64,000 bases of DNA from Halomonas beimenensis (GTDB lineage Bacteria; Pseudomonadota; Gammaproteobacteria; Pseudomonadales; Halomonadaceae): contig NZ_CP021435.1 of assembly GCF_002549795.1 (NCBI RefSeq), forward strand, positions 1-64,000. The letters run 5' to 3'. Position 1 is the stretch's first letter; each line of letters begins with the position of its first letter. Both the position numbers and the translations under genes were made by a program. Shown here piece after piece: positions 1-11,819 of this stretch. Under the pieces are notes generated by a model. The model had not been told where the DNA came from and made no database searches. It worked only from the letters and a program-made list of their open reading frames with translations.

Positions 1-258
1 CAAAAGATATCAATATCTTGCTTTCACAAGAAGGCTGTGGGCAACCTGCGAGGAAGCGGAGGGTCGACGGTGGACGACCCGGGGAGCCTTGGTCGAGCTG
101 TCCACAGGGCGGGACTTGTCCGCCGTATCCGCAGCGATTGTCCCCTGGCTCCGGGGCAGGTTTTCCACAGCGCTGTCCCCTCGTTCATCTCATGTGGATA
201 ACCCCTCGGCGGAACGATACAATGTGCGGTCGTTCTTCAACCCGTATGGTGAGGTCGC
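1..258. other. oriC: Probable chromosomal origin (oriC) upstream of dnaA
   Basis: Intergenic region before dnaA with an A+T-rich left edge (about 1-30, including a 7-bp inverted repeat AAGATAT/ATATCTT at 4-19) followed by four DnaA-box-like 9-mers: TGTGGGCAA at 36-44, CTGTCCACA at 98-106, TTTTCCACA at 161-169 and the perfect box TGTGGATAA (complement of TTATCCACA) at 193-201. In pseudomonads and relatives the origin lies between rpmH and dnaA; rpmH would be just outside the left edge. The AT-rich part could be the unwinding element. The origin function is inferred from position and boxes; no skew calculation was possible. Confidence 0.75.
193..223 (+). promoter_or_regulatory. dnaA promoter with DnaA box over the -35 region
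   Basis: A good -10 hexamer TACAAT lies at 218-223, about 35 nt before the GTG start of dnaA. The -35 position 17 nt upstream falls inside the perfect DnaA box at 193-201. This arrangement suggests DnaA represses its own transcription by blocking RNA polymerase, as known for other dnaA genes. The -35 match itself is poor. Confidence 0.5.
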
Positions 259-1725
259 GTGTCGCTCGCTCTCTGGCAACAATGTCTCGATACCCTGCAG
301 GATGAATTGAGCTCCCAGCAGTTCAATACCTGGATTCGGCCGCTGCAGGCGGAAGAGGGGGAGTCCAACCAGCTGCGGCTGTTGGCCCCCAACCGCTTCG
401 TGCGCGATTGGGTCAGCGACAAGTACGCCAAGCGCATCAGCGAACTCATGCGCGAGCTCTCGCCGGCCAAGCCGCCCAAGGTGGTATTGACGGTGGGCAG
501 TCGCCGGGCCGCGGCGCCGGCCCCTCAACCCCGTGAACTCGGGGATCCGGTCTCCGCGACCCCGCGTGCGCCGGCGGTGCAGACGCCGCCGCGCGGTGAC
601 GTCGCCGATGAGAGCGAGATCGACCGGTTGCGCGAGGAAGGTGAGCCCACCGGTCGGCCGGTGGGCGGCGAACGGCAGGTGCAGGTGGAGGGAAGCCTCA
701 AGCACAACAGCGGCCTCAACCCCAACTTCACCTTCGAGACCTTCGTCGAGGGCAAGTCCAACCAGCTCGCCCGAGCAGCCTCCCGACAGGTTTCCGAGAA
801 CCCCGGCGGGGCCTACAACCCGCTGTTCCTGTATGGCGGCGTCGGCCTGGGCAAGACCCACCTGATGCACGCCGTGGGCAATGCCCTGGCCGGGCGCCGC
901 GAGAACGCCAGGGTGGTCTACCTGCATTCCGAGCGCTTCGTCGCCGACATGGTCAAGGCGTTGCAGCTCAATGCCATCAACGACTTCAAGCGCTTCTATC
1001 GCAGCGTCGATGCCCTGCTGATCGACGATATCCAGTTCTTCGCCGGCAAGGAGCGGTCGCAGGAGGAGTTCTTCCACACCTTCAATGCCTTGCTCGAAGG
1101 GGGACAGCAGATGATCCTCACCTCGGATCGCTACCCCAAGGAGATCAGCGGGGTGGAGGAGCGGCTCAAGTCCCGCTTCGGCTGGGGATTGACCGTGGCC
1201 ATCGAGCCGCCCGAACTCGAGACCCGGGTCGCGATCCTGATGAAGAAGGCCGACCAGGCCAAGGTCGACCTGCCTCATGATGCCGCCTTCTTCATCGCCC
1301 AGAAGATCCGCTCCAACGTCCGTGAGCTGGAGGGCGCCCTGAAGAAGGTCATCGCCGACTCCCACTTCATGGGCAAGCCGATCACCCAGGATTTCATCCG
1401 TGAGTCGCTCAAGGATCTGCTCGCCCTGCAGGACAAGCAGGTCGGGGTCGACAACATCCAGCGCACCGTGGCGGAGTACTACAAGATCAAGCTGGCCGAC
1501 CTGTTGTCGAAGCGCCGTTCCCGCTCGGTGGCGCGCCCCCGGCAGGTGGCGATGGCGCTGGCCAAGGAGCTCACCAATCACAGCCTGCCCGAGATCGGTG
1601 ACGCCTTCGGGGGCCGGGATCACACCACGGTGCTGCACGCCTGCCGGAAGGTGCAGGCGCTTCAGGAAGAAAACGCGGACATCCGCGAGGACTACAAGAA
1701 TCTGCTGCGTATTCTCACCAGCTGA
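259..1725 (+). CDS. dnaA: Chromosomal replication initiator protein DnaA
   Basis: DnaA binds DnaA boxes at oriC, melts the origin and loads the DnaB helicase. The 488-residue product has the N-terminal helicase-interaction domain (1 to about 85), a variable acidic/proline linker, an AAA+ domain with Walker [10 protein letters not shown] near residue 193 and Walker [10 protein letters not shown] near 253, and the C-terminal HTH with the family signature [14 protein letters not shown] near 452. Start is GTG at 259 with TGAGG just upstream. First gene of a dnaA-dnaN-recF-gyrB run in which gaps are short (71 nt to dnaN). The DnaA box upstream suggests autoregulation. Confidence 0.99.
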   Translation: MSLALWQQCLDTLQDELSSQQFNTWIRPLQAEEGESNQLRLLAPNRFVRDWVSDKYAKRISELMRELSPAKPPKVVLTVGSRRAAAPAPQPRELGDPVSATPRAPAVQTPPRGDVADESEIDRLREEGEPTGRPVGGERQVQVEGSLKHNSGLNPNFTFETFVEGKSNQLARAASRQVSENPGGAYNPLFLYGGVGLGKTHLMHAVGNALAGRRENARVVYLHSERFVADMVKALQLNAINDFKRFYRSVDALLIDDIQFFAGKERSQEEFFHTFNALLEGGQQMILTSDRYPKEISGVEERLKSRFGWGLTVAIEPPELETRVAILMKKADQAKVDLPHDAAFFIAQKIRSNVRELEGALKKVIADSHFMGKPITQDFIRESLKDLLALQDKQVGVDNIQRTVAEYYKIKLADLLSKRRSRSVARPRQVAMALAKELTNHSLPEIGDAFGGRDHTTVLHACRKVQALQEENADIREDYKNLLRILTS

Positions 1726-1796
1726 TTCGCGATACCGGATCGACCGGTCGGGGTCGCCGGCCGCCATCCCTCCAGGACAAGAGAAGTGGAGTCGAC

Positions 1797-2900
1797 ATGA
1801 AATTTTCCATCTCCCGTGAAGCGCTGCTGCGCCCCCTGGCGCTGGTCGCCGGCGTGGTGGAGCGTCGCCAGACCCTGCCGGTGCTGTCGAACGTGCTGAT
1901 CCAGGTCGAACAGGACCAGGTCTCGCTGACCGGCACCGACCTGGAAGTCGAGCTGATCGGTCGGACCGTGGCGAGCCAGGTGGAGCAGCCGGGGGGCATC
2001 ACGGTGCCGGCGCGCAAGCTGATGGACATCTGCAAGTCGCTGCCCGATCAGTCCGAGATCCAGCTGTCGCTGGAGGAGGGGCGGGCGGTGCTGCGCAGTG
2101 GCCGCTCCCGCTTCACCCTCTCGACCCTGCCGGTGGCGGAGTTCCCGAGCATCGAGGACAGCCAGAGCAGCGTCGAGTTGAGCCTGCCGCGGGGAACGCT
2201 CAAGCACCTCATCGATGCCACCTCCTTCGCCATGGCGCAGCAGGACGTTCGCTACTACCTCAATGGCATGCTGCTGGAGTTCGGCACCAACCTGGTGCGT
2301 GCCGTGGCCACCGACGGCCATCGCCTGGCGGTCTGCTCGCGGCCTGCCGAGACCCAGGTGGAGCCCTCCCAGAAGCTGATCGTGCCTCGCAAGGGGGTGC
2401 TCGAGCTGGTACGCCTGCTCGACGATGGCGAGGAGCCGGTCAGTCTCACCCTAGGGGCCACCCATATCCGCGCCCACACCGGCGACTTCACCTTCACCTC
2501 CAAGCTGGTGGACGGCAAGTTCCCGGACTACGAGCGGGTGGTTCCGCGGGGCGGCGACAAGGTCTTCATCGCCGACCGGGCGGAACTCAGGCAGGTACTG
2601 TCGCGCACCGCCATCCTTTCCAACGAGAAGTATCGCGGCGTGCGGCTCAACCTGGAGGAAGGCAATCTGCGCGTCATGGCCAACAACCCCGAACAGGAGG
2701 AAGCCGAGGAGAACGTGGGCATCGAATATGCCGGACCCGCCATGGAGATCGGCTTCAATGTCGGCTACCTGGTGGATGTCCTCAACGTGCTGGGCGAGGA
2801 CCGGGTGCAGATGACCATGGCCGATCCCAACAGCAGTGCCCTGATGGAAGAGCCCGGCGGGGGTGACGCCCTCTACGTCGTCATGCCCATGCGCCTCTGA
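1797..2900 (+). CDS. dnaN: DNA polymerase III beta subunit (sliding clamp)
   Basis: The ring-shaped homodimeric clamp tethers DNA polymerase III to the template and binds many repair proteins. The 367-residue length is standard for the family, and the protein begins MKFSISREALLRPL and ends VMPMRL, both typical of beta clamps, where the C-terminal residues form part of the partner-binding pocket. ATG start with AGTGGAG about 8 nt upstream. Lies between dnaA and recF in the usual order. Confidence 0.99.
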   Translation: MKFSISREALLRPLALVAGVVERRQTLPVLSNVLIQVEQDQVSLTGTDLEVELIGRTVASQVEQPGGITVPARKLMDICKSLPDQSEIQLSLEEGRAVLRSGRSRFTLSTLPVAEFPSIEDSQSSVELSLPRGTLKHLIDATSFAMAQQDVRYYLNGMLLEFGTNLVRAVATDGHRLAVCSRPAETQVEPSQKLIVPRKGVLELVRLLDDGEEPVSLTLGATHIRAHTGDFTFTSKLVDGKFPDYERVVPRGGDKVFIADRAELRQVLSRTAILSNEKYRGVRLNLEEGNLRVMANNPEQEEAEENVGIEYAGPAMEIGFNVGYLVDVLNVLGEDRVQMTMADPNSSALMEEPGGGDALYVVMPMRL

Positions 2901-2935
2901 CGATCCCTCTCGACGCGTCCCCGCTCCGTTCCTTC

Positions 2936-4051
2936 ATGCCCCTCGAGCGTCTCGCCTTCCAGGGCCTGCGCAACCTGCAGGCCCTGGAGTTATCGCCCGG
3001 CCCCCGCATCAACCTCTTCGTCGGGGACAACGGCAGCGGCAAGACCAGCCTGCTGGAGGGCATCCATGTGCTTGGCATGGGGCGTTCCTTCCGCACACGC
3101 CACCTGCGCCATGCCATCGCTCACGATGCCGAGGCCATGGTCCTGCATGCCCGCCTCGCGGGAGAGCCTGCCTTGCCGGTCGGCTTGCGCCGGCATCGAG
3201 ACGCCAAGGAATCCGAGCTGCGCCTGGGAGGGCAGAAACTCGACCGGGTCTCCCGCCTGGTGGAGGCGCTGCCGCTGCAGCTGATCAACCCGGATGCCTT
3301 CCGCCTGCTCGAGGGATCCCCGTCGGGGCGCCGGGAGTTCCTCGACTGGGGCGTGTTTCACGTGAAACACGACTTCCTTCCCGCGTGGCAGCGCTACCGG
3401 CGTGCGCTCAAGCATCGGAATGCCCTCATCAGGCATGGTAGAATGAGCGATGCTTCACTGAACGCCTGGGAGCAGGAACTGGTGGCCTGGGGGGAGCATC
3501 TGGATGCCCTGCGACGGGACTGGATGAGTGCCTTCGCGCCGGTCTTCGCCGAGACGCTGGCGGGGCTGATCGATCTGCCGGGCCTCGAGTTGCGCTACTC
3601 GCGGGGATGGGATCGCAAGCGCGCCCTGGGCGAGGTGCTCAGGCAAGGGCGAGACACCGACCGACAGATGGGCTTTACCCAACAGGGGCCGCAACGAGCC
3701 GACCTCGGCATCCGGCTGGATAGGCGTCCGGCCGTGGAGGTCCTGTCGCGTGGCCAGCAGAAACTGGTCGTCAGCGCCATGAAATTGGCGCAGGGCCGCC
3801 TGCTGGAGGAGCTCACGGGGCGCACCTGCCTGTACCTGATCGACGACTTGCCCGCCGAGCTGGATGGCGAGCATCGCCGTGTCTTCTGCCAGTGGCTGGA
3901 GCGCATGCGCTGCCAGGCGTTCATCACCAGCGTCGATACGGATGCCCTGGCCGGACCCTGGAGCACGCAAACACCGGTGGCGATGTTTCACGTGAAACGC
4001 ACCGAATCGGGGCAGGGGCAGCTGCTGCCAATGGACAGACAGACTTCATGA
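2936..4051 (+). CDS. recF: DNA replication and repair protein RecF
   Basis: RecF is an SMC-like ATPase that with RecO and RecR loads RecA at single-strand gaps. The 371-residue protein has Walker A GDNGSGKT at residues 30-37, an ABC signature LSRGQQKL near 270, and Walker B CLYLIDDLPAELD near 298. Two ParB-binding parS sites are embedded in the coding sequence (3354-3369 and 3984-3999), where they are read as FHVKH at about residues 140-145 and FHVKR at about 350-355. Start ATG at 2936, 35 nt after dnaN; no strong Shine-Dalgarno is visible, so translational coupling to dnaN is likely. Confidence 0.98.
   Translation: MPLERLAFQGLRNLQALELSPGPRINLFVGDNGSGKTSLLEGIHVLGMGRSFRTRHLRHAIAHDAEAMVLHARLAGEPALPVGLRRHRDAKESELRLGGQKLDRVSRLVEALPLQLINPDAFRLLEGSPSGRREFLDWGVFHVKHDFLPAWQRYRRALKHRNALIRHGRMSDASLNAWEQELVAWGEHLDALRRDWMSAFAPVFAETLAGLIDLPGLELRYSRGWDRKRALGEVLRQGRDTDRQMGFTQQGPQRADLGIRLDRRPAVEVLSRGQQKLVVSAMKLAQGRLLEELTGRTCLYLIDDLPAELDGEHRRVFCQWLERMRCQAFITSVDTDALAGPWSTQTPVAMFHVKRTESGQGQLLPMDRQTS
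3354..3369. other. parS: parS site 1 (ParB binding), inside recF
   Basis: TGTTTCACGTGAAACA, a perfect 16-bp palindrome identical to the canonical bacterial parS. It lies in recF and is read as Val-Phe-His-Val-Lys-His. ParB nucleates here and, with ParA and SMC, organises and segregates the origin region. The parAB genes are not in this window; they normally lie on the other side of the origin. Confidence 0.95.
3984..3999. other. parS: parS site 2 (ParB binding), at the 3' end of recF
   Basis: TGTTTCACGTGAAACG matches canonical parS at 15 of 16 positions. Read as Met-Phe-His-Val-Lys-Arg about 17 codons before the recF stop, in the same codon phase as site 1. Confidence 0.92.
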
Positions 4052-4059
4052 TGGAGTAG

Positions 4060-6483
<2,424 letters not shown>

Positions 6484-6550
6484 TACGGGCTTCGCCCGGA
6501 GCAATAAGCGCCGAGCTGAAAAAGTAGCAAGTGACAAGTTGAATGTGACA

Positions 6551-6586
6551 AGAAAGCCCCGCCGGTGATCGCCGGCGGGGCTTTCT
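6551..6586. terminator. Bidirectional terminator between gyrB and gmhB
   Basis: A 15-bp perfect stem (AGAAAGCCCCGCCGG at 6551-6565, complement at 6572-6586) with a 6-nt loop. The A- and T-containing stem ends give partial U-tracts in both directions, fitting the convergent gyrB and gmhB genes. A smaller GGGCTTCGCCC hairpin lies directly after the gyrB stop. Confidence 0.9.
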
Positions 6587-6659
6587 ATTGATGGGAAGAG
6601 AAGCCCGGGCTGGGTTTCCTTGCTACTTTTGACGTTCTACTTGAGCCTTCGCTTGGCCG

Positions 6660-7220
6660 CTACTGTGCCAGCAGCCAGTCCGCGAAGCCGGCCAGGTCGG
6701 CGAAGACGCGCGTCCTGTCGTTCTCGACCAGATCCGGGCGCTTGGCCAGGGTGCGCTCCCCCTTGCCGGTGCGGACCAGCACCGGCCGGCAGCCGACGGC
6801 TAGACCGGCTTCCAGGTCGCGCAAGCTGTCGCCGATCATCCAGCTTCCCTTCAGGGTCGTCAGCCCCAGGTCGTCGCGAAGCCGTTCCAGCAGGCCGGGG
6901 AGAGGCTTTCGGCAATCGCAGCCGTCGTCCGGCCCATGGGGGCAATGCACGATACGGGCGATCTCGCCGCCGGCCTCCCGGACGAGGGTGTCGAGCCGGT
7001 CGTGCATGGCGGCGAGGGTGGCCTCGTCGTAGTAGCCCCGGGCGATGCCGGACTGGTTAGTGGCCACGGCCACCGTCCAGCCGGCCCGGGACAGCCGGGC
7101 GATGGCATCGATCGCCTGGGGGTAGGGGATCCATTCGTCCAGGGACTTCACGTAGTCGTCGGAATCCCGGTTGATCACGCCATCCCGGTCGAGAATGACG
7201 AGCTTGTCGGCTTGCGGCAT
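6660..7220 (-). CDS. gmhB: D-glycero-beta-D-manno-heptose-1,7-bisphosphate 7-phosphatase
   Basis: HAD-family phosphatase that removes the 7-phosphate of heptose bisphosphate in ADP-heptose synthesis for lipopolysaccharide. Catalytic HAD motif DRDGVIN is near the N-terminus, followed by TNQSGIARGYY, the zinc-site Cys cluster CPHGPDDGCDCRKP, and motif GDSLRDLEAG. With the start chosen here (ATG at 7220) the protein is 186 residues and begins MPQADKLVILDRDG, matching the usual family N-terminus. The frame stays open to an ATG at 7277, but the extra residues begin MFHVKH, which is simply a translated parS site, so the longer form is doubtful. Neither start has a convincing Shine-Dalgarno. Downstream enzymes hldE and hldD are in this window. 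Confidence 0.93.
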   Translation of the reverse strand: MPQADKLVILDRDGVINRDSDDYVKSLDEWIPYPQAIDAIARLSRAGWTVAVATNQSGIARGYYDEATLAAMHDRLDTLVREAGGEIARIVHCPHGPDDGCDCRKPLPGLLERLRDDLGLTTLKGSWMIGDSLRDLEAGLAVGCRPVLVRTGKGERTLAKRPDLVENDRTRVFADLAGFADWLLAQ

Positions 7221-7260
7221 GGATGAATTGTCTGTCGGTGAAGGAGTCATGGAGATCGAG

Positions 7261-7276
7261 TGTTTCACGTGGAACA
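7261..7276. other. parS: parS site 3 (ParB binding), at the 5' end of gmhB
   Basis: TGTTTCACGTGGAACA, a one-mismatch parS palindrome combining the TTTC and GGAA variants common in pseudomonads. It overlaps the most upstream possible gmhB start codon (7277, minus strand). Confidence 0.92.
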
Positions 7277-7292
7277 TCGGCTGCCAAGCCTG

Positions 7293-7420
7293 CCCGGCTT
7301 CGCCGGGAGCTCGCCCGGACTTCGTCCGGAGCCAGACGATCGTCCGCTTCGCGGCCGTAAGCGGGAAGCTCGAAGAAGCCCCGGCCGGGCTTCGCGCCGG
7401 AGCCTGAAGTCATAAGCTTG
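7293..7420. repeat. Cluster of short TTC-loop hairpins upstream of gmhB
   Basis: Non-coding stretch with a tandem set of small perfect or near-perfect hairpins: CCCGGC-TTC-GCCGGG at 7293-7307, CCGGAC-TTC-GTCCGG at 7315-7329, CCGC-TTC-GCGG near 7344, and an imperfect CCGGGCTTCGCGCCGG near 7385. It continues into repeated GAAGCT/GGAAG words. A single unit of the same type (GGGCTTCGCCC) follows gyrB at about 6486. No gene is seen in 7278-7560. Confidence 0.6.
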
Positions 7421-7480
7421 AAGCTGGAAGAACCCCCTTGAAGCGATTAGTGGAGGCTTCCAGCTCCGTCGAAGCCGGTG

Positions 7481-7496
7481 TGTTCCACGTGAAACA
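7481..7496. other. parS: parS site 4 (ParB binding), gmhB-glyS intergenic
   Basis: TGTTCCACGTGAAACA, a parS palindrome with one asymmetric position, in the non-coding gap between gmhB and the glyS terminator. It is the only one of the four sites in this window that lies wholly outside possible coding sequence. Confidence 0.93.
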
Positions 7497-7506
7497 TCCT
7501 GGCAGA

Positions 7507-7538
7507 GAAAAGGGCCGGCGAGTCGCCTCGCCGGCCCT
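7507..7538 (-). terminator. Terminator of the glyQS operon
   Basis: Perfect 12-bp stem AGGGCCGGCGAG (7511-7522) / CTCGCCGGCCCT (7527-7538) with a TCGC loop. Read on the minus strand it is followed by a TTTT tract (7507-7510) and lies 22 nt after the glyS stop. Confidence 0.9.
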
Positions 7539-7560
7539 GACGGGATCCGCGTAATGCCGC

Positions 7561-9627
7561 TTACTGCTGAAGCAGGGCGATATCCGCGACCTCGAGGAAC
7601 AATGCCTGGAGGCTGGCCAGCAGGGCCAGGCGGTTGCGTTTCACCGCCTCGTCCTCGGCCATGACCATCACTCGGTCGAAGAAGGTATCCACCGGCTCGC
7701 GCAGCCCGGCCAGGATGTCCAGGGCGTCGCTGTAGCGAGCCTCGGCGAACAGCGGCGACACCTTGTCCTGGCAGGCGGCCAGTGCCTCGGCCAGGGCCTG
7801 TTCGGCGTCTTCCCGAAGCAGGGCGCCGTCCACGTTGGGGCTCACCTCGCCGTCTTGCTTGGCGAGGATGTTGGAGACCCGCTTGTTGGCGGCGGCCAGG
7901 GCGGCGGCCTCCTCGCGCCGGGCGAAGGCCTGGACGGCCTCCAGGCGGCGGGCGAAGTCCAGCGGTTTGGTGACCGGGCGGGCGCGCACCGCCAGGTAGG
8001 TCTCGGCGCCGATGCCCTCGTCGTGCCCCCAGGCGCGGAAGCGGTCGAGCATGTAGGTCAGCACCTCCTCGACCAGGCCCTCGGCATAGGGAAGCTCCTG
8101 GTGCTGGGCGGCGGCCAGCTCCAGGAGCTCACGCAGGTCCAGGTTCAGCTCGCCCTTGACCAGGATATTGAGCACCCCGATGGCGGCCCGGCGAAGGGCG
8201 AAGGGATCCTTGGTGCCGGTCGGGCGCTGGCCGATGCCGAAGATGCCGGTCAGGGTATCGAGGCGATCGGCCAGCGCCAGGGCCTGGCCGGTGCGGGTCT
8301 GCGGGATGGCATCGCCGGCGAAGCGGGGCAGGTACTGCTCCTCGATCGCCTGGGCGACCTCGGCATTCTCGCCGTCGTGGGTAGCGTAGTAGCGACCCAT
8401 GATGCCCTGGAGTTCGGGGAATTCCAGCACCATTTCGGTGACCAGGTCACACTTGGCCAGTTCGGCGGCGCGCCGGGCATGAGCCACGTCGCCGTCGATC
8501 TTGCCGGCGATGAAGGCGGCCACGGCGGCGCTGCGATGGGCCTTGTCGGCCAGGGTGCCGAGCTTCTGCTGGAACACCACGCTGGAGAGCCCGCCGATGC
8601 GATCGGCCAGAGGACGCTGGCGGTCGGTGTCATAGAAGAAGGCGGCATCGGCCAGGCGAGGGCGGATCACCTTCTCGTTGCCCTGGATCACCAGCTCCGG
8701 CGACTCGCTGTCGATGTTGGCGACGGTGATGAACTGCGGCTTGAGTCGGCCCTCGGCGTCCAGCAGGTGGAAGTACTTCTGGTTGGCCTTCATCGAGGAG
8801 ATCAGGCACTCGGCGGGCACCTCGAGGAAGCGCTCGTCGAAGCCGCCGGTGAGCGCCACCGGCCATTCCACCAGGCCGCTCACCTCGATCAGCAGCTCCT
8901 CGTCGATCACCGCCTGGGCCTCCTGGACCTCGGCCTCGGCCAGGACTTGCTCGCGGATGCGTTCGCGGCGGATGTCGCGGTCGGCCAGCACCCAGGCACC
9001 TTCCAGGGCGGCGAGGTAGTCGTCGGCATGGGCCAGGGCGATGGGGGCCGGGGCATGGAAGCGATGGCCGCGAGTGGTGCGTCCGGCCTCGAGCCCCAGG
9101 GCGCGGGCTTCCACCACGCGGTCCCCGTAGAGCATCACCAGCCAGTGGGCGGGGCGGGAGAATTCCACCCGTGAGGCGCCCCAGCGCATGTTCTTGGGCA
9201 CCGGCAGCGCGGCGATGGCCTTCTCGACGATCCCCGGCAACAGAACGGTGGTGGCCTCGCCCTGCTGTTGCTCGCGATAGCCCAGCCAGGTGCCCTTGTC
9301 GGTCTCCAGGTGGATCAGCTGGTCGACGCTAACCCCGCAGGAGCGGGCGAAGCCCTCGGCGGCCTTGGTCGGCTGGCCGTCCTTGAAGGCGGCGGCGAGT
9401 GCCGGGCCGCGGCGCTCGACCTCGCGGTCGGGCTGCTTGTCGGCCAGTTCGGTGACCTGAACGGCCAGGCGGCGCGGGGTGGCGTAGGCGCGCACGTCGC
9501 CATGGGCGATCTCCGCCTCCTCGAGCCCGCGGCGGAGACCCGAGGCGAAGGCGTCGGAGAGTGCATCGATCGCGCCCGGCGGCAGTTCCTCGACGCCCAG
9601 TTCGACCAGAAAGGTATCGGCAGCCAT
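7561..9627 (-). CDS. glyS: Glycine--tRNA ligase beta subunit
   Basis: Beta subunit of the heterotetrameric alpha2-beta2 bacterial glycyl-tRNA synthetase, which contributes tRNA recognition. 688 residues, the usual size. It begins MAADTFLVELGVEELPPGAI, the conserved family N-terminus, and the C-terminal part is the DALR-type anticodon-binding domain. The frame is open much farther upstream, but that extension overlaps glyQ on the same strand and is not real. Start ATG at 9627 lies 1 nt after the glyQ stop, so the pair is translationally coupled. Ends at a strong terminator. Confidence 0.98.
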   Translation of the reverse strand: MAADTFLVELGVEELPPGAIDALSDAFASGLRRGLEEAEIAHGDVRAYATPRRLAVQVTELADKQPDREVERRGPALAAAFKDGQPTKAAEGFARSCGVSVDQLIHLETDKGTWLGYREQQQGEATTVLLPGIVEKAIAALPVPKNMRWGASRVEFSRPAHWLVMLYGDRVVEARALGLEAGRTTRGHRFHAPAPIALAHADDYLAALEGAWVLADRDIRRERIREQVLAEAEVQEAQAVIDEELLIEVSGLVEWPVALTGGFDERFLEVPAECLISSMKANQKYFHLLDAEGRLKPQFITVANIDSESPELVIQGNEKVIRPRLADAAFFYDTDRQRPLADRIGGLSSVVFQQKLGTLADKAHRSAAVAAFIAGKIDGDVAHARRAAELAKCDLVTEMVLEFPELQGIMGRYYATHDGENAEVAQAIEEQYLPRFAGDAIPQTRTGQALALADRLDTLTGIFGIGQRPTGTKDPFALRRAAIGVLNILVKGELNLDLRELLELAAAQHQELPYAEGLVEEVLTYMLDRFRAWGHDEGIGAETYLAVRARPVTKPLDFARRLEAVQAFARREEAAALAAANKRVSNILAKQDGEVSPNVDGALLREDAEQALAEALAACQDKVSPLFAEARYSDALDILAGLREPVDTFFDRVMVMAEDEAVKRNRLALLASLQALFLEVADIALLQQ

Positions 9628-9628
9628 C

Positions 9629-10576
<948 letters not shown>

Positions 10577-10614
10577 TGCGGAAGCACCGTTGGCCATGAA
10601 TTCACGAGCCGTCA

Positions 10615-10620
10615 AGTATA
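10615..10620 (-). promoter_or_regulatory. Probable -10 element of glyQS
   Basis: On the minus strand TGTATACT places a TATACT hexamer at 10620-10615, about 39 nt upstream of the chosen glyQ ATG. No good -35 is visible at 17 nt; the TG immediately before the hexamer may compensate. The same TGTATACT core recurs before the rhodanese gene (35076) and xseB (55321). Confidence 0.45.
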
Positions 10621-10736
10621 CAATCACGGGCAGATCGGTTATAGGCACAGCCCGGAATCCCTGGGGCTATCCTCCGTCGAATGACGACTCGGGGCCGATC
10701 CGGCGACAGGTCCCGGTGTGCCGGACCATCGAGGAG

Positions 10737-10770
10737 GCGCTGTGAACCCTTCCCTGGGTGCTACCGACGC
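10737..10770 (+). repeat. Dispersed repeat fragment, copy A
   Basis: A 34-nt block between glyQ and hldD that starts GCGCTGTGAACCC. It matches the reverse complement of 36272-36305 at 31 of 34 positions. This copy lacks the long palindromic surroundings of the second copy. A spurious reading frame starting NPSLGAT runs through both copies. Confidence 0.75.
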
Positions 10771-10862
10771 CACCCAGGGCGTCGACCGCCTCTTCGACCT
10801 GTCCCCGGCGCCCCTCGTCATCACCCATCAAGATGGCCCTGCCCGCATAGAGAGGAATCCCC

Positions 10863-11819
10863 ATGATCGTAGTGACAGGCGGAGCCGGCTTCATCGGCTC
10901 GAATCTGGTCAAGGCACTCAACGAGCGCGGTCGCGACGACGTGCTGGTCGTCGACGACCTCTCGGACGGCACCAAGTTCGTCAACCTCGCCGACTGCACC
11001 CTCGGCGACTACCTGGACAAGGACGACTTCCTGGCGCGGATCCGCGCCGCCCTCGACGGCGAGGACCCGCACCTGCCGCCCATCGAGGCGATCTTCCACC
11101 AGGGAGCCTGCTCCGACACCACGGAGTGGGACGGGCGCTTCATGCTCCACAACAACTTCGAGTACTCCAAGGAGCTGCTCCACTACTGCCAGCGTGAGGG
11201 CATTCCCTTCCTCTATGCCTCCTCCGCCGCCACCTACGGCGGCAGCGAGGTGTTCCGGGAGGAGCCCGAGCACGAGAAGCCGCTGAACGTCTACGGCTAC
11301 TCCAAGCTGCTCTTCGACCAGTACGTGCGCGCCCGTCACGACGAGTTCGAGAGCCAGGTGGTGGGCTTCCGCTACTTCAACGTCTACGGCCCCCGGGAGC
11401 AGCACAAGGGCAAGATGGCCAGCGTCGCCTACCATCACCACACCCAGGTCAGCGCCGGCGAGAACCTCCGGCTGTTCGGCGCCTGGGACGGCTACGAGGC
11501 GGGCATGCAGAGCCGCGACTTCGTTTACGTGGGCGACGTGGTGGACGTCAACCTCTGGTTCCTCGATCACCCCGAGGCCTCCGGCATCTTCAACCTGGGC
11601 ACCGGGCGGGCCGAGCCCTTCAAGGCCATCGGCGAGGCGGTGATCGACTACTACGGCCAGGGCCGGATCGACTACATCGACTTCCCCGAGGAACTGAAGG
11701 GACGCTACCAGAGCTATACCCGCGCCGACATCACCCGGCTGCGGGAGGCCGGCTACGACCGGGAATTCCGCACCGTGGCCGAGGGCGTACGCGCCTACCT
11801 GGAGTGGCTGAATGGTTGA
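10863..11819 (+). CDS. hldD: ADP-L-glycero-D-manno-heptose 6-epimerase
   Basis: Short-chain dehydrogenase-type epimerase that converts ADP-D-glycero- to ADP-L-glycero-manno-heptose, the donor for the lipopolysaccharide inner core. 318 residues. NADP-binding GGAGFIG at residues 6-12, SSAATYGG near 117, and catalytic YxxxK as Tyr144 and Lys148 (YGYSK). ATG start preceded by GAGAGG. Overlaps waaF by 8 nt, so the two are coupled and start the core cluster. Confidence 0.98.
   Translation: MIVVTGGAGFIGSNLVKALNERGRDDVLVVDDLSDGTKFVNLADCTLGDYLDKDDFLARIRAALDGEDPHLPPIEAIFHQGACSDTTEWDGRFMLHNNFEYSKELLHYCQREGIPFLYASSAATYGGSEVFREEPEHEKPLNVYGYSKLLFDQYVRARHDEFESQVVGFRYFNVYGPREQHKGKMASVAYHHHTQVSAGENLRLFGAWDGYEAGMQSRDFVYVGDVVDVNLWFLDHPEASGIFNLGTGRAEPFKAIGEAVIDYYGQGRIDYIDFPEELKGRYQSYTRADITRLREAGYDREFRTVAEGVRAYLEWLNG

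Noticed and set aside
190..1767. 525-codon open frame antisense to dnaA
   Set aside because: Same GC-frame artefact; it overlaps dnaA and the oriC region and has no ribosome site or family features.
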